Below, piece by piece: positions 24,303 to 37,915 of a stretch of 64,000 nucleotides of DNA. The stretch lies in the NCBI GenBank assembly GCA_958496175.1, contig OY292275.1, positions 43,415,701 through 43,479,700 of the forward strand, read 5' to 3'. Under the pieces are notes generated by a model. The model saw only the letters and a list, made by a program, of their open reading frames with translations. It was not told the DNA's origin and did no database searches. The stretch is from Sisyra terminalis (Eukaryota > Arthropoda > Insecta > Neuroptera > Sisyridae). Positions within the stretch are counted from its first letter, which is position 1. The number at the start of each line of letters is the position of its first letter. The translations under genes and the position numbers were made by a program.

Positions 24303-26439
24303 AGGGACTATTGCTTTTATGAAAATATTGCCTATACAATTGTCACACAGGCGAAGCTGTGGGTACCGATTAGAATATATTTTAAACAAAAGATATATTT
24401 TTTAATATTGTAATGGCTGTTATAACAGCCATTCTTACAATGCGTGAAAAAAAACACTACCTGACGATGGCAGCTAAAGACTGTTGAAACCACAGAGATT
24501 GAATGAATAGAGTAAACGTGCTCCATAAACCCCATGTTAAATTTAAAATGTAAATTCCCCGCAATTTCCTGAGTGCTCGTACCCTTTCTACATCATATTT
24601 GTACAAAATATATTCTCTTCTCGAAGTCGGCATATGTAGCAGAACGAAATAATTCTAACAATGGTCACTAGAGTGCGCTGATTCTAACAGAAGGTAAGAA
24701 AGTGGGGGTCCGATGGAATTCTTTATATTTTTGAATGATTTATAACCAGGTTCATTTTAGTCATAATCTCAGTGGTTTAAACGCGTTTCAGTAAAGAAAT
24801 TGAGTTATCCGACGTAAATAATTATCCATTCATTAAATAGAGTTATACTATGTTTAAATAAATTTCGCTAAAGATAAACAATTTGTTTTAAAATTCAGAA
24901 AACAATATGAACCCTCGAAGTATCAAAAACGTTAAATTATCATAAAATCAAGGAAATTTTTATTCTAAAAGATTAATGGTGAAAAATACTATTTTATATA
25001 CCTAAAATTATTAAGAAAAAATATAATATTGAACGAAAAAAAAATTTGAATACTTTTAATGATAGCAATTTCAATTTTCCGAAATTGATTAAAGCCAAAC
25101 AAGAGAAAATTAAGAACAAAAATTAACAGGATGTTGCGTTTTTTTTTCTGTTCGGTAAACGGAAATTACTTTTTAAAAAAAGCGCCACTATATCCATCTC
25201 CCTTTGCCGTCCATTAAAAATTACCCTTATTAAGCACAGTCCATCCATCCATTGCATTTTTATTTTTGAAAAACTGTAGAAATAATAAACGTCATCAAAA
25301 TAATAAACATTTCCGTTATTTAAATTTAAATTTCGCGCGACTTCCCGTTTTAAATTTCCTTCACGTTCTTTCAGCTCAGAAGCGATGGGCTAATGAAAAT
25401 GAACACAAGTGACAATATTTTCACTGTCGGCTTTTTTCCCATTTTATCTAAATTGATTTTCTCCATTGCAAACAAAAATCCCTCGCATTTTCGCAGGTAA
25501 AAAAGATGGAAGACTTTTTTCGGCGTCTTCATTACTACCATGAAATTGAACAATCACGCATTTGGTCATTTATCTCAATCAAATCTTAATCGGGAAAAAG
25601 ACATGGAAAAAATAAGAAAACCTTCAGGACTCGTTTGCAAGAGGTTGATGGAGGCAGAAGGGGAAAATTGCCAAGCCGTAAACCAAGTGCCACAATCAAT
25701 TATTTTCCAACTTCATTTCTCCGTTTTCTTGCTAATTGTGATCAATCTTTTATTCCAATTTCCCAAAACTAACCAGAATAGTTGACTGTTGAATATTTTT
25801 CGAGTAATTGGAACTAAAAATAAACGCACTACCCAAATGTTGTTTTGAAATTTAAGAAACGAAACATATTTTCAAAAGGATTTAGTTTCAAGTTCGATGC
25901 TCTTGAAATTAAGTTTTAAAAAAGTGTCATTAATATTTTCCTCTTAATTAAATAAACAGAATAAATCGTTTGTTTTTATACTCATTTCTGTCACGTTTTT
26001 TTTAAATTGCCCCTTTTTAATAACAGAAATAACAACCTTAACAAAGTATAACAGTAGATTTAGTATAATAATAATAGTTTGAGAAAAAATCTTTTAACAT
26101 TTTATAATCCAATCTTAACATCAATTAATACAATCTTCCATGATAATTAGAAGTCAGAAACATGAAAACTGATTAGAATAGTTTTGAATTAATTATTAAA
26201 ACTTCAGAAACAACGATTGAAGTGTAACAATAGTAGCTTTGCCTGAATTAAAAACATTAAGTTTCAAAAAAAAGTTTCCAAAAAAGCTTTTAACTGTACG
26301 GCTGGAGAAAAATGAAAAAGGCTTATGGATGAATCAAATCGCAAATATTGATATCCATAGAAGAATTCACAAAAATAGAAAGGCCATTGATGTTTGATGC
26401 AATAATAAGAAGAATAGCTTAATGAATCACAGTCTAAGA

Positions 26440-26799
26440 CAATGGTTCTTAACCTTTTAGAAGATGCTGACCCCTCATAAGTTTCATATGGGCATTCACT
26501 GGAACCCTTTTGGGGAAAATAAAATATAATTTTTCAAATTCATAACATAGGTATATATTTATACATATGTAAATAGTAGGTGTACAAAATAAAGTCTAAG
26601 AAGAAAAGGAGTAAAATTTGGTATCATAGAAGAAAATTCTAAAGTACTAAGAAAACATGAAGAAGATTTGGATACAATTTTGCATACATTTTGTATTTTT
26701 CTAAACTAAAAAAAAAAACAAACAAATTTCTCAATGGGGTGTGAAGACCTATTTTCAGATTCAAAGGGTACGGATAACTTAAAAGGTTAAGAAACATTG
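26440..26799. mobile_element. hAT-type MITE, 360 bp
   Basis: The left end CAATGGTTCTTAACCTTTT and the complement of the right end CAATGTTTCTTAACCTTTT match at 18 of 19 bases. The right part (CAATGGGGTG, GACCTATTTT, AGATTCAAAGGG) is shared with the element at 49048. A target duplication is not recognisable. Confidence 0.7.
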
Positions 26800-26999
26800 A
26801 TCAAGAGAGTTAATTGGGGGTCGAAAAAAATACAGAAAAACAGTACAAATAACACATATCTAACCACGTATGTAAAATTTTTGAAGGTTTTACAACTAAT
26901 TTAATATCGGTTTTTTTACAAACACTGATTTATTTAGTTTTATTTGAAAATTACTTTCATGGAGGTCGATGAGGAATTCCAAAAATTATAAAGGGGTCG

Positions 27000-27600
27000 A
27001 TGGTTAAAAAGTTTGACGATCCGTTTGGTAGACTAAAGCGACCCTTACAAGCCTGGCCACCAAAAACAACGTTAACTTGGGATGGGTCCTAGGCCACAAG
27101 GGCATTAAAGGCAATGAAAGGGTTGATGCCCTTGTCCGATAGGGATCCCGAACACCATTCACAGACCCGTAGCCTGTATTTTGTGTTACAAAGTTGACAG
27201 TAAAAAATACCATTAAGGGATGGGTTTATAAAAATCACTGCAAAATATGAAGAAACACCACCGAGTAAAAACACAGTAAAAGATTATGGAAAACCTATTT
27301 TCGAACCTAATTACTGAAATATTTGATCTTACAATATAGCAAGGCAATATGGTAAAGGGTCTAATAATGGGCCACTGCGGAGTGAAAAAGCATCTGCATA
27401 CATTGGGATTACAAGTGGGTGATTCAAGATGCAGATTCTACCAAGCAGAAAATGAAACCGCTTCTCATGTTCTGTGGAAATGCGGTACTTTGAATGAATG
27501 GAAATATGAAGAACTGGGGATATCAAGCTTCGGAAGTTATTTGTCGGAAAACACCTAGTCGTCGGTTGCTGAGGTTTGCCCAGCTACTTGGTCATAACTA
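27000..27600 (+). pseudogene. Broken non-LTR retrotransposon 3' end (RNase H and C-terminal region)
   Basis: A frame at about 27089-27150 reads VLGHKGIKGNERVDALV, the GH-GI-GNE-AD block of a LINE RNase H domain, then hits stops. After further stops and frame changes, 27355-27558 reads a C-terminal segment (GHCGVKKHLHTLGL, CRFYQAENETASHVLWKC) typical of the post-RNase-H zinc-binding tail of arthropod Jockey/R1-group elements. Several frameshifts and stops make it dead. Upstream reverse transcriptase was not found. Confidence 0.7.
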
Positions 27601-28724
27601 GGAAATGAAATAGAGAATCAGGAAACACAATAAGCCTTAAAGCTTAACCAACCAAAATGTCAACTAATTAAAAAAAACTAATAAATTTATTCCAGAAAAA
27701 TAGTTTAGCAATTTTCTATGAGTATTTTAATACTAATGAGATAAGTAGGTCTTATACACTTCTATCAAGGAAAATAAAGCAAAAAATTTGACGTATTTTC
27801 CCAAAAATGGTTAAATTTGAATAAAAACTTACATAAAGGATTTATGGAATGAAAAAGAAGTTTAAAAGAAAAAGCATTCGTATGTGAAATTACTTAAACG
27901 ACTATCCAGAGAACGAAGAACGAACGGACCCTAACAAATTTTAAAACCATAATACGATTTAGATCATTAAAAACTGTAACATTTATACTATTGAATCAAA
28001 ACTTCGAAACTTAAGTTTTAATGATAATATCTTAGTTTACGTAGGTAAACACAACTCGTCATTGAAGATCGATATTTTTCCAAATTGACTAGCTTTGGAA
28101 TAATAAAAATGAATTTGATTTAATTAATTTATTAAATTCAAGAAACATTACTTTTTCGATGTAAAATTCATTAAAAAAACTGTATATTTTTTAGCTTTAC
28201 TGATTTGACAAGACAGAACAAGGACAAAACAGAAACTGTCATATTTAGAGAAAATGCTACATATATGCAATATATGCAAGAAAAACAAAAATGAAATATA
28301 ATAACTTTCGAAATCAGCAAAAATCTGATACTTGCAGCATTGAGGGTGGTTTTCAACCAATATTCCTTCTGGTTCCTGATTTTATCAACGTATATACTAA
28401 TAAAAAGAAATATATTTATTTAAATATATTTCTTAAATATATATGAATCTTAAAATATGAGGTTAATTGAATTCTATTAAAATAAATGGAAGCGACAAAA
28501 TTGATTCCCAAATAAAAAAAGTTATTAAAAATATTATTATAGATATACATTTTAAGATGCAACAGACTTTTACACAAACACCCGACCCATAAAAATATTT
28601 GTGCAAATTAATAAATTTTCAAAAATATAAATTTAGATAGCAATCACCTCTGAAAATATATAACAAACAAAAAATATTTAAAAAAAACCCTCGCAATTTT
28701 CATGTGTTGTAGGCGGTGACTTAC

Positions 28725-28920
28725 AACTTGTGCAAGTCGTTTCAACTTTGATAATACCCTCATACATGGCTGAAAGAATTTCTTTTCGAGGAAGACTTTG
28801 GGGTTGAATGATGGAATAGTTCCAACACCTGATAAGCATACGCGTGCCATCTGTCTCTTTATATTCTTCTTTCTCCAAACCAAACACGAACACATCGAAA
28901 AGTTTCGAACTGTCGAAAGA
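28725..28920 (-). CDS. Unidentified candidate exon inside the giant intron
   Basis: A 196-nt minus-strand segment lies between a good acceptor (CCTTCCTCCCTTAG, 28935-28921) and a strong donor (AAGTT then GTAAGTCA at 28725/28724). It is less AT-rich than its surroundings. Read in phase 0 it gives 65 charged, protein-like residues (segments LFDVFVFGLEKEEYKETDG and LPRKEILSAMYEGIIKVE). That frame stays open past the donor to a TAA at 28678 through a Cys-rich tail. A second frame, the one in phase with PPP4R1 exon 3, is also open but looks less protein-like. I do not recognise the sequence. It may be an exon of a nested gene, a rare cassette exon or a pseudogene fragment. Confidence 0.33.
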
Positions 28921-31900
28921 CTAAGGGAGGAAGGCACACCTACCAACTACAGCAACCATGGATGGATGAACAGATCAAGTGATCATGAAAGCGTCGACAT
29001 CCGCATCGAACAAGACGAAAAACACCCCCTATTTCATATTTTTTTCAACATTCAAGGGTATATTTAAAACGGAACGGATGGTCTTAATTAAAATAAAAAC
29101 CTAGGTCCTAGACATATCCAAACGAAATTTCAAACTGAGCAAATATTTTTTTCGACTCAAGGTGTTTCTGGTCAAATCGAATAATACAACAGAAAATTTA
29201 TAATAACACGACCGAAAAAATCGTTATAAGTCGAAATAATCCCCGAAGATTTGAAAAGCCTCCAATAAGTCTAGTAGCTACTAGACAATCACTTCATTTA
29301 CAAAAGGGTGTTCGTGATTTGTGTGATTTGTCGAATTTTCGATTAGGCAAAAATGGGGGACCCCTACTAAAAGGTTATTCCATCGGCACACTCTATTGAT
29401 TGAAATCATTTTAAATTTCGCATCTGCAAGATCAATTTCTTCGACCTCACCCAACCCAACCAACTGCTGCAATCTATTCTTTTATTTCGCGTACACTGAA
29501 ATCCCAACAGCTGCCAACAGTCTTCCTTCAAGAATTCAAGCATTCAAAAAGGAGGTGAATTCGAAAATTTTAAACGCGACAATTTTTCATACTCATACAT
29601 TATACGGTGGATTCTTGGTCTCAATCGTCAGCTATCTGAAGAATTCTAGAGGGATGAAACGAGACGAGACAGACAGGCAAAAAAGCAACCCCTGCTCTCT
29701 TCTCGACTGAAAATGCAAGCTGGAACACATATACATGTAAAATCTTCCATTTGGCTTCGTTTTCTCGTGCCACCAATTTACTTTAACAGTGGTTTATAAT
29801 ACCAATGTGTAGACGTTTTTAATGTATATACGACAAGTATGGCTGATTTGTACGAGGCAGAAGAATGAAGTGGTGTGCCCATGTCCGGTTGGCGAGCACG
29901 TGTTATTCAGGCATTTCCGGAGCAGATGGTAGGTTAAGATTTCATCATTTATTCGAGAAGACGCAAGGCATTATTAAAGGCAAGAGACGCCGCAGAGGAA
30001 GACGTTTTAAAAAGCTTTATTACAACACAAGCTCGATGGAAAAAAAACCGTAACCCCCCATTTTATGTGTTTTGTTAATTAAAAAAAGATAAGTGAACGA
30101 AATGAGGCCAATAAACCCGACGCGTTCGATTCGCCCCGAAAAATGAAACAAAACCATAACCCTTCTATTCTGTTAATGAGCAATTTAAGAGGAAATATCC
30201 GAATTTAATTTGCCTGTTAAATGACCAAATCGAAGGGAGAACTGCTACCCTAGTTGTTTTCACATTGCAAATTTTATGACCTCTTAAAAACAGCCCTCGT
30301 CACCAGCACCCCCGCGCTCCAATTCGTGAATGTAGCATTCCATACGAAGATTGCACATTACTGATAATGGGTTTAATTCAATCAATTTGGTATACATTTA
30401 GTCTATTTTCGGACTATTGGTAATTGTGGGTGATGACTTTATGTCGAATTTTCAGGGCGTAGGGGACGTGGTCCTATTCAGAATATAAAAGTGAAAAGAC
30501 GCCTCCCTTTTGAAGAATGGTAAAAATTTAATTGCTTTCACATCTGTTCGAAAAGTAGCTCGTAATTTTCGTTGCAATTCTTCAAATTTTTCTTAATTAG
30601 TAAACCTTAAAGGATTAATTCTTGATTTATTGAACAGCAACTAAATCTACTACTATAATTAATACGGAAGTAATTTTTTTCCAGTTTTCCAAAAAAATTT
30701 TCGTGATTCCCTGATACAAAAGAATATTCTTGGCCTTTTCCGACCTTATGACAATATATTTAGTAAACAAATTTAACTATAAGGCTTAATTGATAGTATC
30801 TATTAAAGATTGCTCTAAGAACAATTTTTGGGCGACATACCTGGGAAAAGAACATTACTTGGGCTAATGATGTTGATAATAATTTTTGAACCATATGAAT
30901 ATCTCTATTAAATAATAAATAAATAATACCCTGAAAATCATTCCCTCACTATGTAACCAAGCTTAAGATTAACACATTTTTCAACTTTTAAATCAATAAT
31001 TTTTCAAAAAAATTGTTTGCAAATTTGACTAACCAATTAAAAACACAATAGATTTTTAAAAATCTTTTGAATTTGGAATGAAAAGTAAAGAACACATTTT
31101 CAAATATATTTTTTATCTGTATCCCATGAAAGAAAATCATTCCTTCACATCTTTACAGTCGATATATGAAGGCACCAGTAATCATTCATGAAGGTTCTCA
31201 TCGATTTTTGAGAGCAATACTTTCAATTATTTCATATATTTAAGTCATCTTAAACGTGTTAGAGTGTCGGTCCACAAAAAATTTGAGAATTATTTCAAGA
31301 GTACATTTCAGCCGTCATTCCCCCACATTGAAAAAAATAGAAGTAGGTATTTACTATTAGGTGTACCGGAAAAGAATCTCATTTTTAAACCAATAGTCAT
31401 TCAATTACCATTTTTCTGCTTATCAGTTGTTTCAAAGTGGTACTAAAGACATTTTATGATTAGAGCAATTTTTCAACTTAGTAAAAATTACAAAATATTT
31501 TTTATTCCGAAATCTATATTGAAATGGTCGGACCAAAAACCCGAATGAATATAAATTCGGTATTGTATGCTCATCGAGTTTCACAAGATAGCGACGCAAA
31601 GTTGTTACTAAAAACATGTTCAATGTTTATCTAAGTGCATTAGAAGTTCATTAATGCCAAATGAGTATTTTTAAGTTCAAATTCGATAACTTTCATTTCT
31701 CCAACTGGTACCAACGAAATATGACAAAAAAAAATTAACCAATAAAAAGCTAAGAAGGGAAATGGTGTCAAATGTATGCCAGAAAATCGAAGAGCTGTAA
31801 AATAATCCCAACCAATCTTAATAAATCGGCCAAATACCCAAGTGTCCAAAAACTGTTAATAGATAAAATTCTATGCTGCAACACGGTAATGGAAGAAACC

Positions 31901-34640
31901 TCTGCATAAGAAAAGCCTTGGAATAAACTAAGTAATTAAGGAGGAAGTGATATTGCCGTATCCACTATAATTGTCTAAAGTTATTGCATCGGATTTCTCT
32001 TTATTTCAATCATTACCACATTTACTAAGTGGTACAAAAATTGAAAGCTTAAGTGATGTTCAAAATGTATTTTTTGGATATTTTCCTTGTCAATCAATTG
32101 GTTTTTACTAATATGGCAAAAATTTGCACACTAGATGTCAAAACGTTGATACTATTGAGGCTGATTATAACATTGATTTGAAATCAATAGTTGTAACAAA
32201 ATTTTGTGTTTTAATTGTATATTAAAAAAAAAACGACATTTTTTTCAGTAAGCGTATTATATCTTAATGATAATTGTACAGTAAAGTAGGTTGTCAGGGA
32301 CAATAAACTTACACAAAAATTCAGAACTAACAAAAGTTTATGTACCAAGTTATAGTCCAATTCGTCATTCCCTCACTTTAAATTGAAACGAGGGAATGAC
32401 GATAAATGAAGTAATGGCTTTTAAACTAGTTGAACTTGACTTTTTTTGTTTCTATACTTATTTAATCCTTAAATTCACCGTTTTTTCCGGTTTAAAGATA
32501 AGAACATCATTCATATTGACTTTAGTGAAAATTATTGTTATAAGTACAATGCAGATATAGAAGTAGTTCATTTCGACGGGGCAAGACTTTACAGAGAAAT
32601 ATTATATTTACGAAACTATAATACTGTTAGGGCTCAAACTTTTTGCTCTCTATAAAATAATAACAGACATAATGACGGTATGTCCTATAAAAACCATTCC
32701 CTTACTTTTAAAATTATAAATCATTCTTATAATTCGTCTATAGTTTGTTTATTTTGGGGACTCCTATATTAGTAATATCTAGTTACACAAATACTACAAA
32801 ATTGGCAAAAAAAAATTAAATTTTTAAAAATCTTTTTCTACCTAATTTAGGAATTTGGTGAGAATCACCCACCTACAAACTATAAAAATACGGAATAAAC
32901 CGTTATCCAATGCAATTATTAAAGGTAGTATGTACTGATTAAAACGTAATTAGCAAATGGCATTTTAATATAATCATTTGATTGGGCACCTTGCATCGTG
33001 TATTCCCATAAATTTCATACGAGGAGATTTTATACGATTAAAATAAGATGGACGACAATTTCCATCTGGCCACCACCACCATGATATCTATATATTATCA
33101 GAAAGCCCAAGCAAGTAACCAACAAAGTGAACTTTCCTCTTTCATTTCGTTTTGTTCATGTCTCTGGCTTTTGGTGTTTTGTTCCCTTAAAAGCCTTAAA
33201 ACTCAAAGTTCAGCAGCCGCCAAACAACAACAGATGCAAAGCATGCCACAAAAACGGCAGCTGCATCAGCGAAATCATCATCATCATCATTATTATTATT
33301 ATCGTAGTCGACATCATCAGCACTATCACCAACATCGTCAGATTTTGGGGCACGCGTTTGGCTCCCTCGTAAAATATACTCGTAAAACCTCGAAAAGAAA
33401 TAATTTAAAGCACAGTATATGAACGGGGGTTGATGCAACAATCTTCCGTTGTCTATTTAATAGTGTACAAGAAAAAGGAAAAGTTTTATTGGTTTTATTA
33501 ATTTATGGATATTAACGCAAATAAAAATATCATAAAAGATATTTTATAAATAAGCAGTAGACAAATCTCACAAGATAAAAACGGCAGATCATTAATATTG
33601 GAAAATATTCACAATGAAGAAGCATTCAATACTGTAGTGGGTTATATAGCCTTTGTACTATTAAATATGTACTAACAAATAATGCATTTTTTTAGTTTTG
33701 ATAAGAAATCGTAAAACTGCATCAGAAAAAAAACAACTATTTCTTTGCTCGGCATTGTTAGGTATCAAATATTTAATCTTCACTGAATTTCAAACATATG
33801 ATAAGCAATTCTAACTTTTTTGCATCAACCACAATTAATCAATTGTATTGGTTATCAATTAATGAGGCATTCGAATTTAATGCAGCATGTTTTTGATTAT
33901 TTTCAAAACTTTTCATTAGAAGAAAAAAAACAATTTTATAAAATTTCAAAACAGTCCCTTTACTTTTGGTCACGTTGCCATAAGTAAGCTTTTTCAAAAG
34001 CCAATTAACTTCTACTTATCCCACTAAAATGTAGATGGAAAAACATGTTTATAATATACAAAGTTTAAAATTAGTAAATAAGTTTGTCTAAAGGGTGTAT
34101 ACTGTATATAAATTAATATCTAAAGTTTTGGATTACTTGCTGAACATTAAGAACCCATAATTTAAAGAATAAATAACATTACTGCAATTCATTGAATAAA
34201 GATTATGAACAGTTAAAAGTTAAATTAAGTAAAACAAAATTTTAAAGTAGGTAAATGTTTTATGTTTTCAGTGGGTGGACTAATCACAAGTTATACAATA
34301 CACTGACGACCTGGTTCTGTTAAATATAGTAATGAAAAAAAAAAGAATAACTATACATAGTGTTGTACAATTTGATTTTTATTTAAGAAACTTACAAAAC
34401 AGAAATAAATACGGAAAAGTCGAGAATCATGGGAAAAGCTGCAAAATTTTGTGTCCTATGTATAACTCTATTGTATTTTTAGGGATTGTTTATAGATTTT
34501 TTTGTTGCAGTAACCTCTTTAGTACTTAATGTATGGTATTATGGTTTGTAAATAAGACGAACGAAACTATGATTTGAACTTTGGAATTTATGTCATAAAC
34601 ATTCCAAAAAAGGATAATTTTAACTTCATTTAAATGATTG
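28921..34640. other. Intronic sequence, no gene recognised
   Basis: AT-rich single-copy DNA. At 33230-33340 there are CAG/CAA and CAT/ATT trinucleotide runs that create long His- and Ile-rich frames on both strands, which I read as low-complexity shadows. Confidence 0.45.
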
Positions 34641-34648
34641 ATATATCT

Positions 34649-34880
34649 CAGGGATGGCTAACGTTTTTAAGGCGTGGATCTAATTTTGTTCATATTTTTG
34701 TTAGTACTAACTCGGGGGTCATTAAAATGCATGGCCCCCATTAACGCCTCACAACGTGAAACAGAGAGGGCACAATACAAGTGCTAAGGAAGTTTCTTTC
34801 TACAAACATAACAAACAAATGGTTGCCTAACCATCAGTCTAACAATGTCTGACCCACGGGTCATAGGTTCGCCATCGCTG
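34649..34880. mobile_element. hAT-like MITE (family B), 232 bp
   Basis: The left end CAGGGATGGCTAACG and the complement of the right end CAGCGATGGCGAACC match, followed by GGCGTGGATC-like and GACCCACGGGTC blocks. The flanking octamers (ATATATCT, ATGGTATG) do not match well, so the duplication has decayed. Confidence 0.65.
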
Positions 34881-35623
34881 ATGGTATGCTGATGATGATA
34901 TCCAATAATAGGTAATAGAAAAACGTATGTATGTATTTTGGAAAAGACAGAGAACAAATATTATAAACACATATGTATAAGTGAAGTAGAATCATTGTTT
35001 CAAATAAGAACTAATTGTTGTTATGATTTATCATTGTTATGTTGTTATCATTTTGATTTCATTCAATTGTTAAAGACGAGAGAATAATCCAACCTGAAGG
35101 AACTATTGATCCACGCGGATCAGTCATCATAAAACAAAGAGTTCATTGTATTGTCAACGATTTCTTTCTATAAAAAATCAACACTAATTGTTTCAAACAA
35201 ATTCAATGTTTCCGGAGCTTTATTAGCACAAGTCTTTAAGGTGGTTCGATTTTATGATTAAAAATGTTTACTAAACACGTTCCAATTGTTAATTGTTAAT
35301 AAATCAGAATGTTATTTCCTATTAAATGAAAGTAACTTGATTTTTCTCTCAACAATTTCAATAAAATTTTAAGTATTTGTAATTATAATCAATAACAGTG
35401 CATATTTACCTTTCGAAGATTTATACTATTTTGCATAATTAAATATTTTCTTAGCTTTAGATTACAAAGAAATGATGTCATACAAGACTGGCATTTCTTA
35501 TAGAGTAATAATTTGCAATAAATGTTTAAAAAGAATTATTTTTCACTAAAAAAAAAATGTACTGAATAGTTTTTTCAGTTCACCTGCATTATTTTTTATC
35601 ATATTGGAAACACATTGTTTATT

Positions 35624-36084
35624 AAAATTAGATTTTTTCGCTGACTTTGAACAGTTATAATGTTTATACAACATATAAAATATATTGTGATTTTATTTAT
35701 GTAATGTAATTTACAAAAGTAAACTATTGTACTATAACTATAGTAGTATTAGTAGTACTAAAGTAGGATCGATCCCTGGCCTTTTTCTCATGGGAAGGAC
35801 AGAAATAGGTTTATCTTTAGTGAGTAAAAATCCCACACTACCAACATCATCACTAACATTATTCATTCTTTCACTGCTTTGTGTAACTCATCACATAGCA
35901 GCTACGGAGCGATCTAATACTACTTGATGACTACTGAGGAAGTTTCCTTGGCAATCGAAATACGTATCTGGGCATACCGTCATAACACATTTGTTTGAAC
36001 TTTTGTTCAAATTTATGTTTATAGTTTACTTTGGTAAATTATATTACAAAAATAAGACCACAATACTTTTTATACATTGTATAA
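35624..36084 (+). mobile_element. Inverted-repeat retroelement, copy 3
   Basis: A 12-bp duplication, ACATTGTTTATT, flanks it exactly (35612-35623 and 36085-36096). The left end (GATTTTTTCGCTGACTTTGA) matches the left end of copy 1. The right arm carries the hammerhead-like core (CTGAGGA near 35932, GAAATACGTATCTGGG), with an eroded stem II. Where copy 1 has a left arm, this copy has unrelated sequence (about 35735-35870). Length 461 bp is close to the 457 bp of copy 1. Confidence 0.65.
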
Positions 36085-36204
36085 ACATTGTTTATTCTAT
36101 GAAATAAGAAAGAGATCAGCAGGGAATACAAGACCGTGATTGATAATGCAAGATAAAGTATTTAAACAGTGAATAAAATGAAATGTTTATTTTAATTAAA
36201 GAAG

Positions 36205-36352
36205 CCAAGGTGGTCACTTTTGAACTAGTGGGTACTGAGTTCAATTCTTGAGAGTCGTGACGAAACAAGTTATCCAATACTTCTCGGTTTACGATTTTTT
36301 ATAAACTCTAGAACCGCTAGAATCCTTAGTCGTTATAAAACAACTATAAATA
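36205..36352 (+). mobile_element. tRNA-derived SINE, copy B
   Basis: A diverged head (GGTGGTCACTTTTGAACTAG; box B-like GAGTTCAATTCTTG) and the family tail (CAATACTTCTCGG, TATAAACTCTAGAACC, CGTTATAAAACAA). It is older than copy A. Confidence 0.55.
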
Positions 36353-37239
36353 ATTATTTTGATTGCTTATGTACTTGAAATATGAGATTTTTAAATGGCA
36401 TTCAAAAAACTGACAAAATTCAACTGCAAAAAAATGTTCCTCCGGAAATTTGTGGTGGTTCAATTTATCAGAGTATGTGATTAAATCTCGATTGAATCAT
36501 AATACAATATAAATTGTGATAAAAATAACGCCCTGTGGAAAAAAAATCCAAGTCTTTCAGGTACGTATATGACAAGACACCACCTGGAAGAATCGAAAAA
36601 ACGTGTCTGTCGTATCGCAAGCGCCCCTTTTCTTTTCTTTCTAGACATACAAGGGGTCTCGTCGGCCACAGAGAAATTTTCAAGAGAGATGAACAATGTA
36701 GAATAAGTAAGATTTCAATTGGATTTAACATTCGAAACAGCTTGAAAGTGAAATAAGAATACAAGACGCGATAACACACACCTGTACCCATTCCTGCCCG
36801 ATCTACTCGATATGAACGAAGCATTATTATACAATATACATAAAAAATAAATTAATGCAAAGTTATATTATAAATGGGTACATTCGGTTAATTCATATCT
36901 AATAAGAGTTTGACAGGAATTTTACTATGCAAAAAAAATCTAAAATAACTAAATTAGTCATTAATTAGATTATTTCAATCCAGTGACGGGCAAAGTTGTT
37001 TTTTATTTCCAATTTACTGGATTATTGAAGATTAAATCGCAAAAAACTTAGGTGTTACTTAAATAGGTAAAAAAAATCCAAAAATTATCAAATCTGCGCA
37101 TGCCAAACTTATTTTGATCGTAAAATTTCCAACTGTCCAATTACATGGAAAGGTTCCAATTTCACTCTACTGATGTTTTCAGGGTAAAGGGCTCCCAAAT
37201 TATATAAATTAAAACAATTCTCTAAAACAATTAGGGGCA

Positions 37240-37915
37240 GTATTTTCACATCCAGATAGTGACATTTATCTTTGAGATAAAATTCTATCCGCAGGATAGA
37301 GTAGATATGAGTATTTTACCTAAAAATAGTAATATGTGTAGGACAAATGTATAGAAATGATTTAGCAGATAATTTTTTATCTATTGCAAAGCTATCTTAA
37401 GGATATGATTTATTTCAGGGGTCACCAAATGGCGGACCGCAGACCCATTTTGTGCGGACCGTGAGAAAACAGCAACTTCCACTACAGAGTAGAGTGCAGT
37501 AAAGTGCATAACTACAAAAATTAGCTATGAATCTTATTTCTTTGTTTAGGCCAACATATATTTGGGAAGCAGCATTTTCGAAAATGAACTTCATTATGAA
37601 TAAATTTCAATCTCGACTTACTGATGAACATCTCTATGATTTAAGGTCAATAGTTTGCACCAATTTTACTCTAAAGTTTAGACATAGTTCGCCAAAAAAT
37701 GCCATTTTTCTCAAAGATATATAAAATAAATTCCTTTGTTATTTCTGTAATTACATTTGTTTAATAAATATATTTTTCTATAAAATATTGTGCGGATCGC
37801 GATGGTCATTTCATTTCTTAAAATGGACTCTGAGCTAAACCAATTGGTGACCCCTGGTCTATCTATTCATGAGTGAAAATACCAACCCTTAGTAAAAAAA
37901 AGTTACTATTATAAG
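37240..37915. mobile_element. Foldback/MITE copy 2, split by a hAT insertion
   Basis: 37240-37415 and 37857-37910 align in order to the element at 16.7-17.0 kb (GTATTTTCACATCCAGATAG, ACATTTATCTT, GGTCTATCTA, CATGAGTGAAAATA). The break coincides with the ends of the hAT element at 37416-37856. Confidence 0.6.
37416..37856 (+). mobile_element. Internally deleted hAT transposon with transposase C-terminus
   Basis: Perfect 13-bp inverted ends, CAGGGGTCACCAA and TTGGTGACCCCTG. A plus-strand frame at 37527-37724 encodes a transposase tail: the motif YIWEAAFSKMNFI followed by SRLTDEHLYDLRSIV matches the hAT dimerisation (hATC) region, with the usual E-FS-M and LTDEHL signatures. The DNA-binding and catalytic parts are deleted. 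No clear 8-bp duplication; inserted in the foldback copy 2. Confidence 0.8.

Noticed and set aside
28725..28920. PPP4R1 exon 4
   Set aside because: The phase-compatible frame contains KRQMAR, superficially like the family's NRQMVAR, but the rest is not HEAT-like and the motif position would duplicate the end of exon 3.
33048..33422. 124-codon frame rich in Gln and His
   Set aside because: Generated by CAG/CAA and CAT trinucleotide runs; the overlapping frames on both strands are just as long.
35727..35927. 66-codon plus-strand frame
   Set aside because: Lies inside the inverted-repeat retroelement copy 3; no reverse transcriptase or endonuclease motif.
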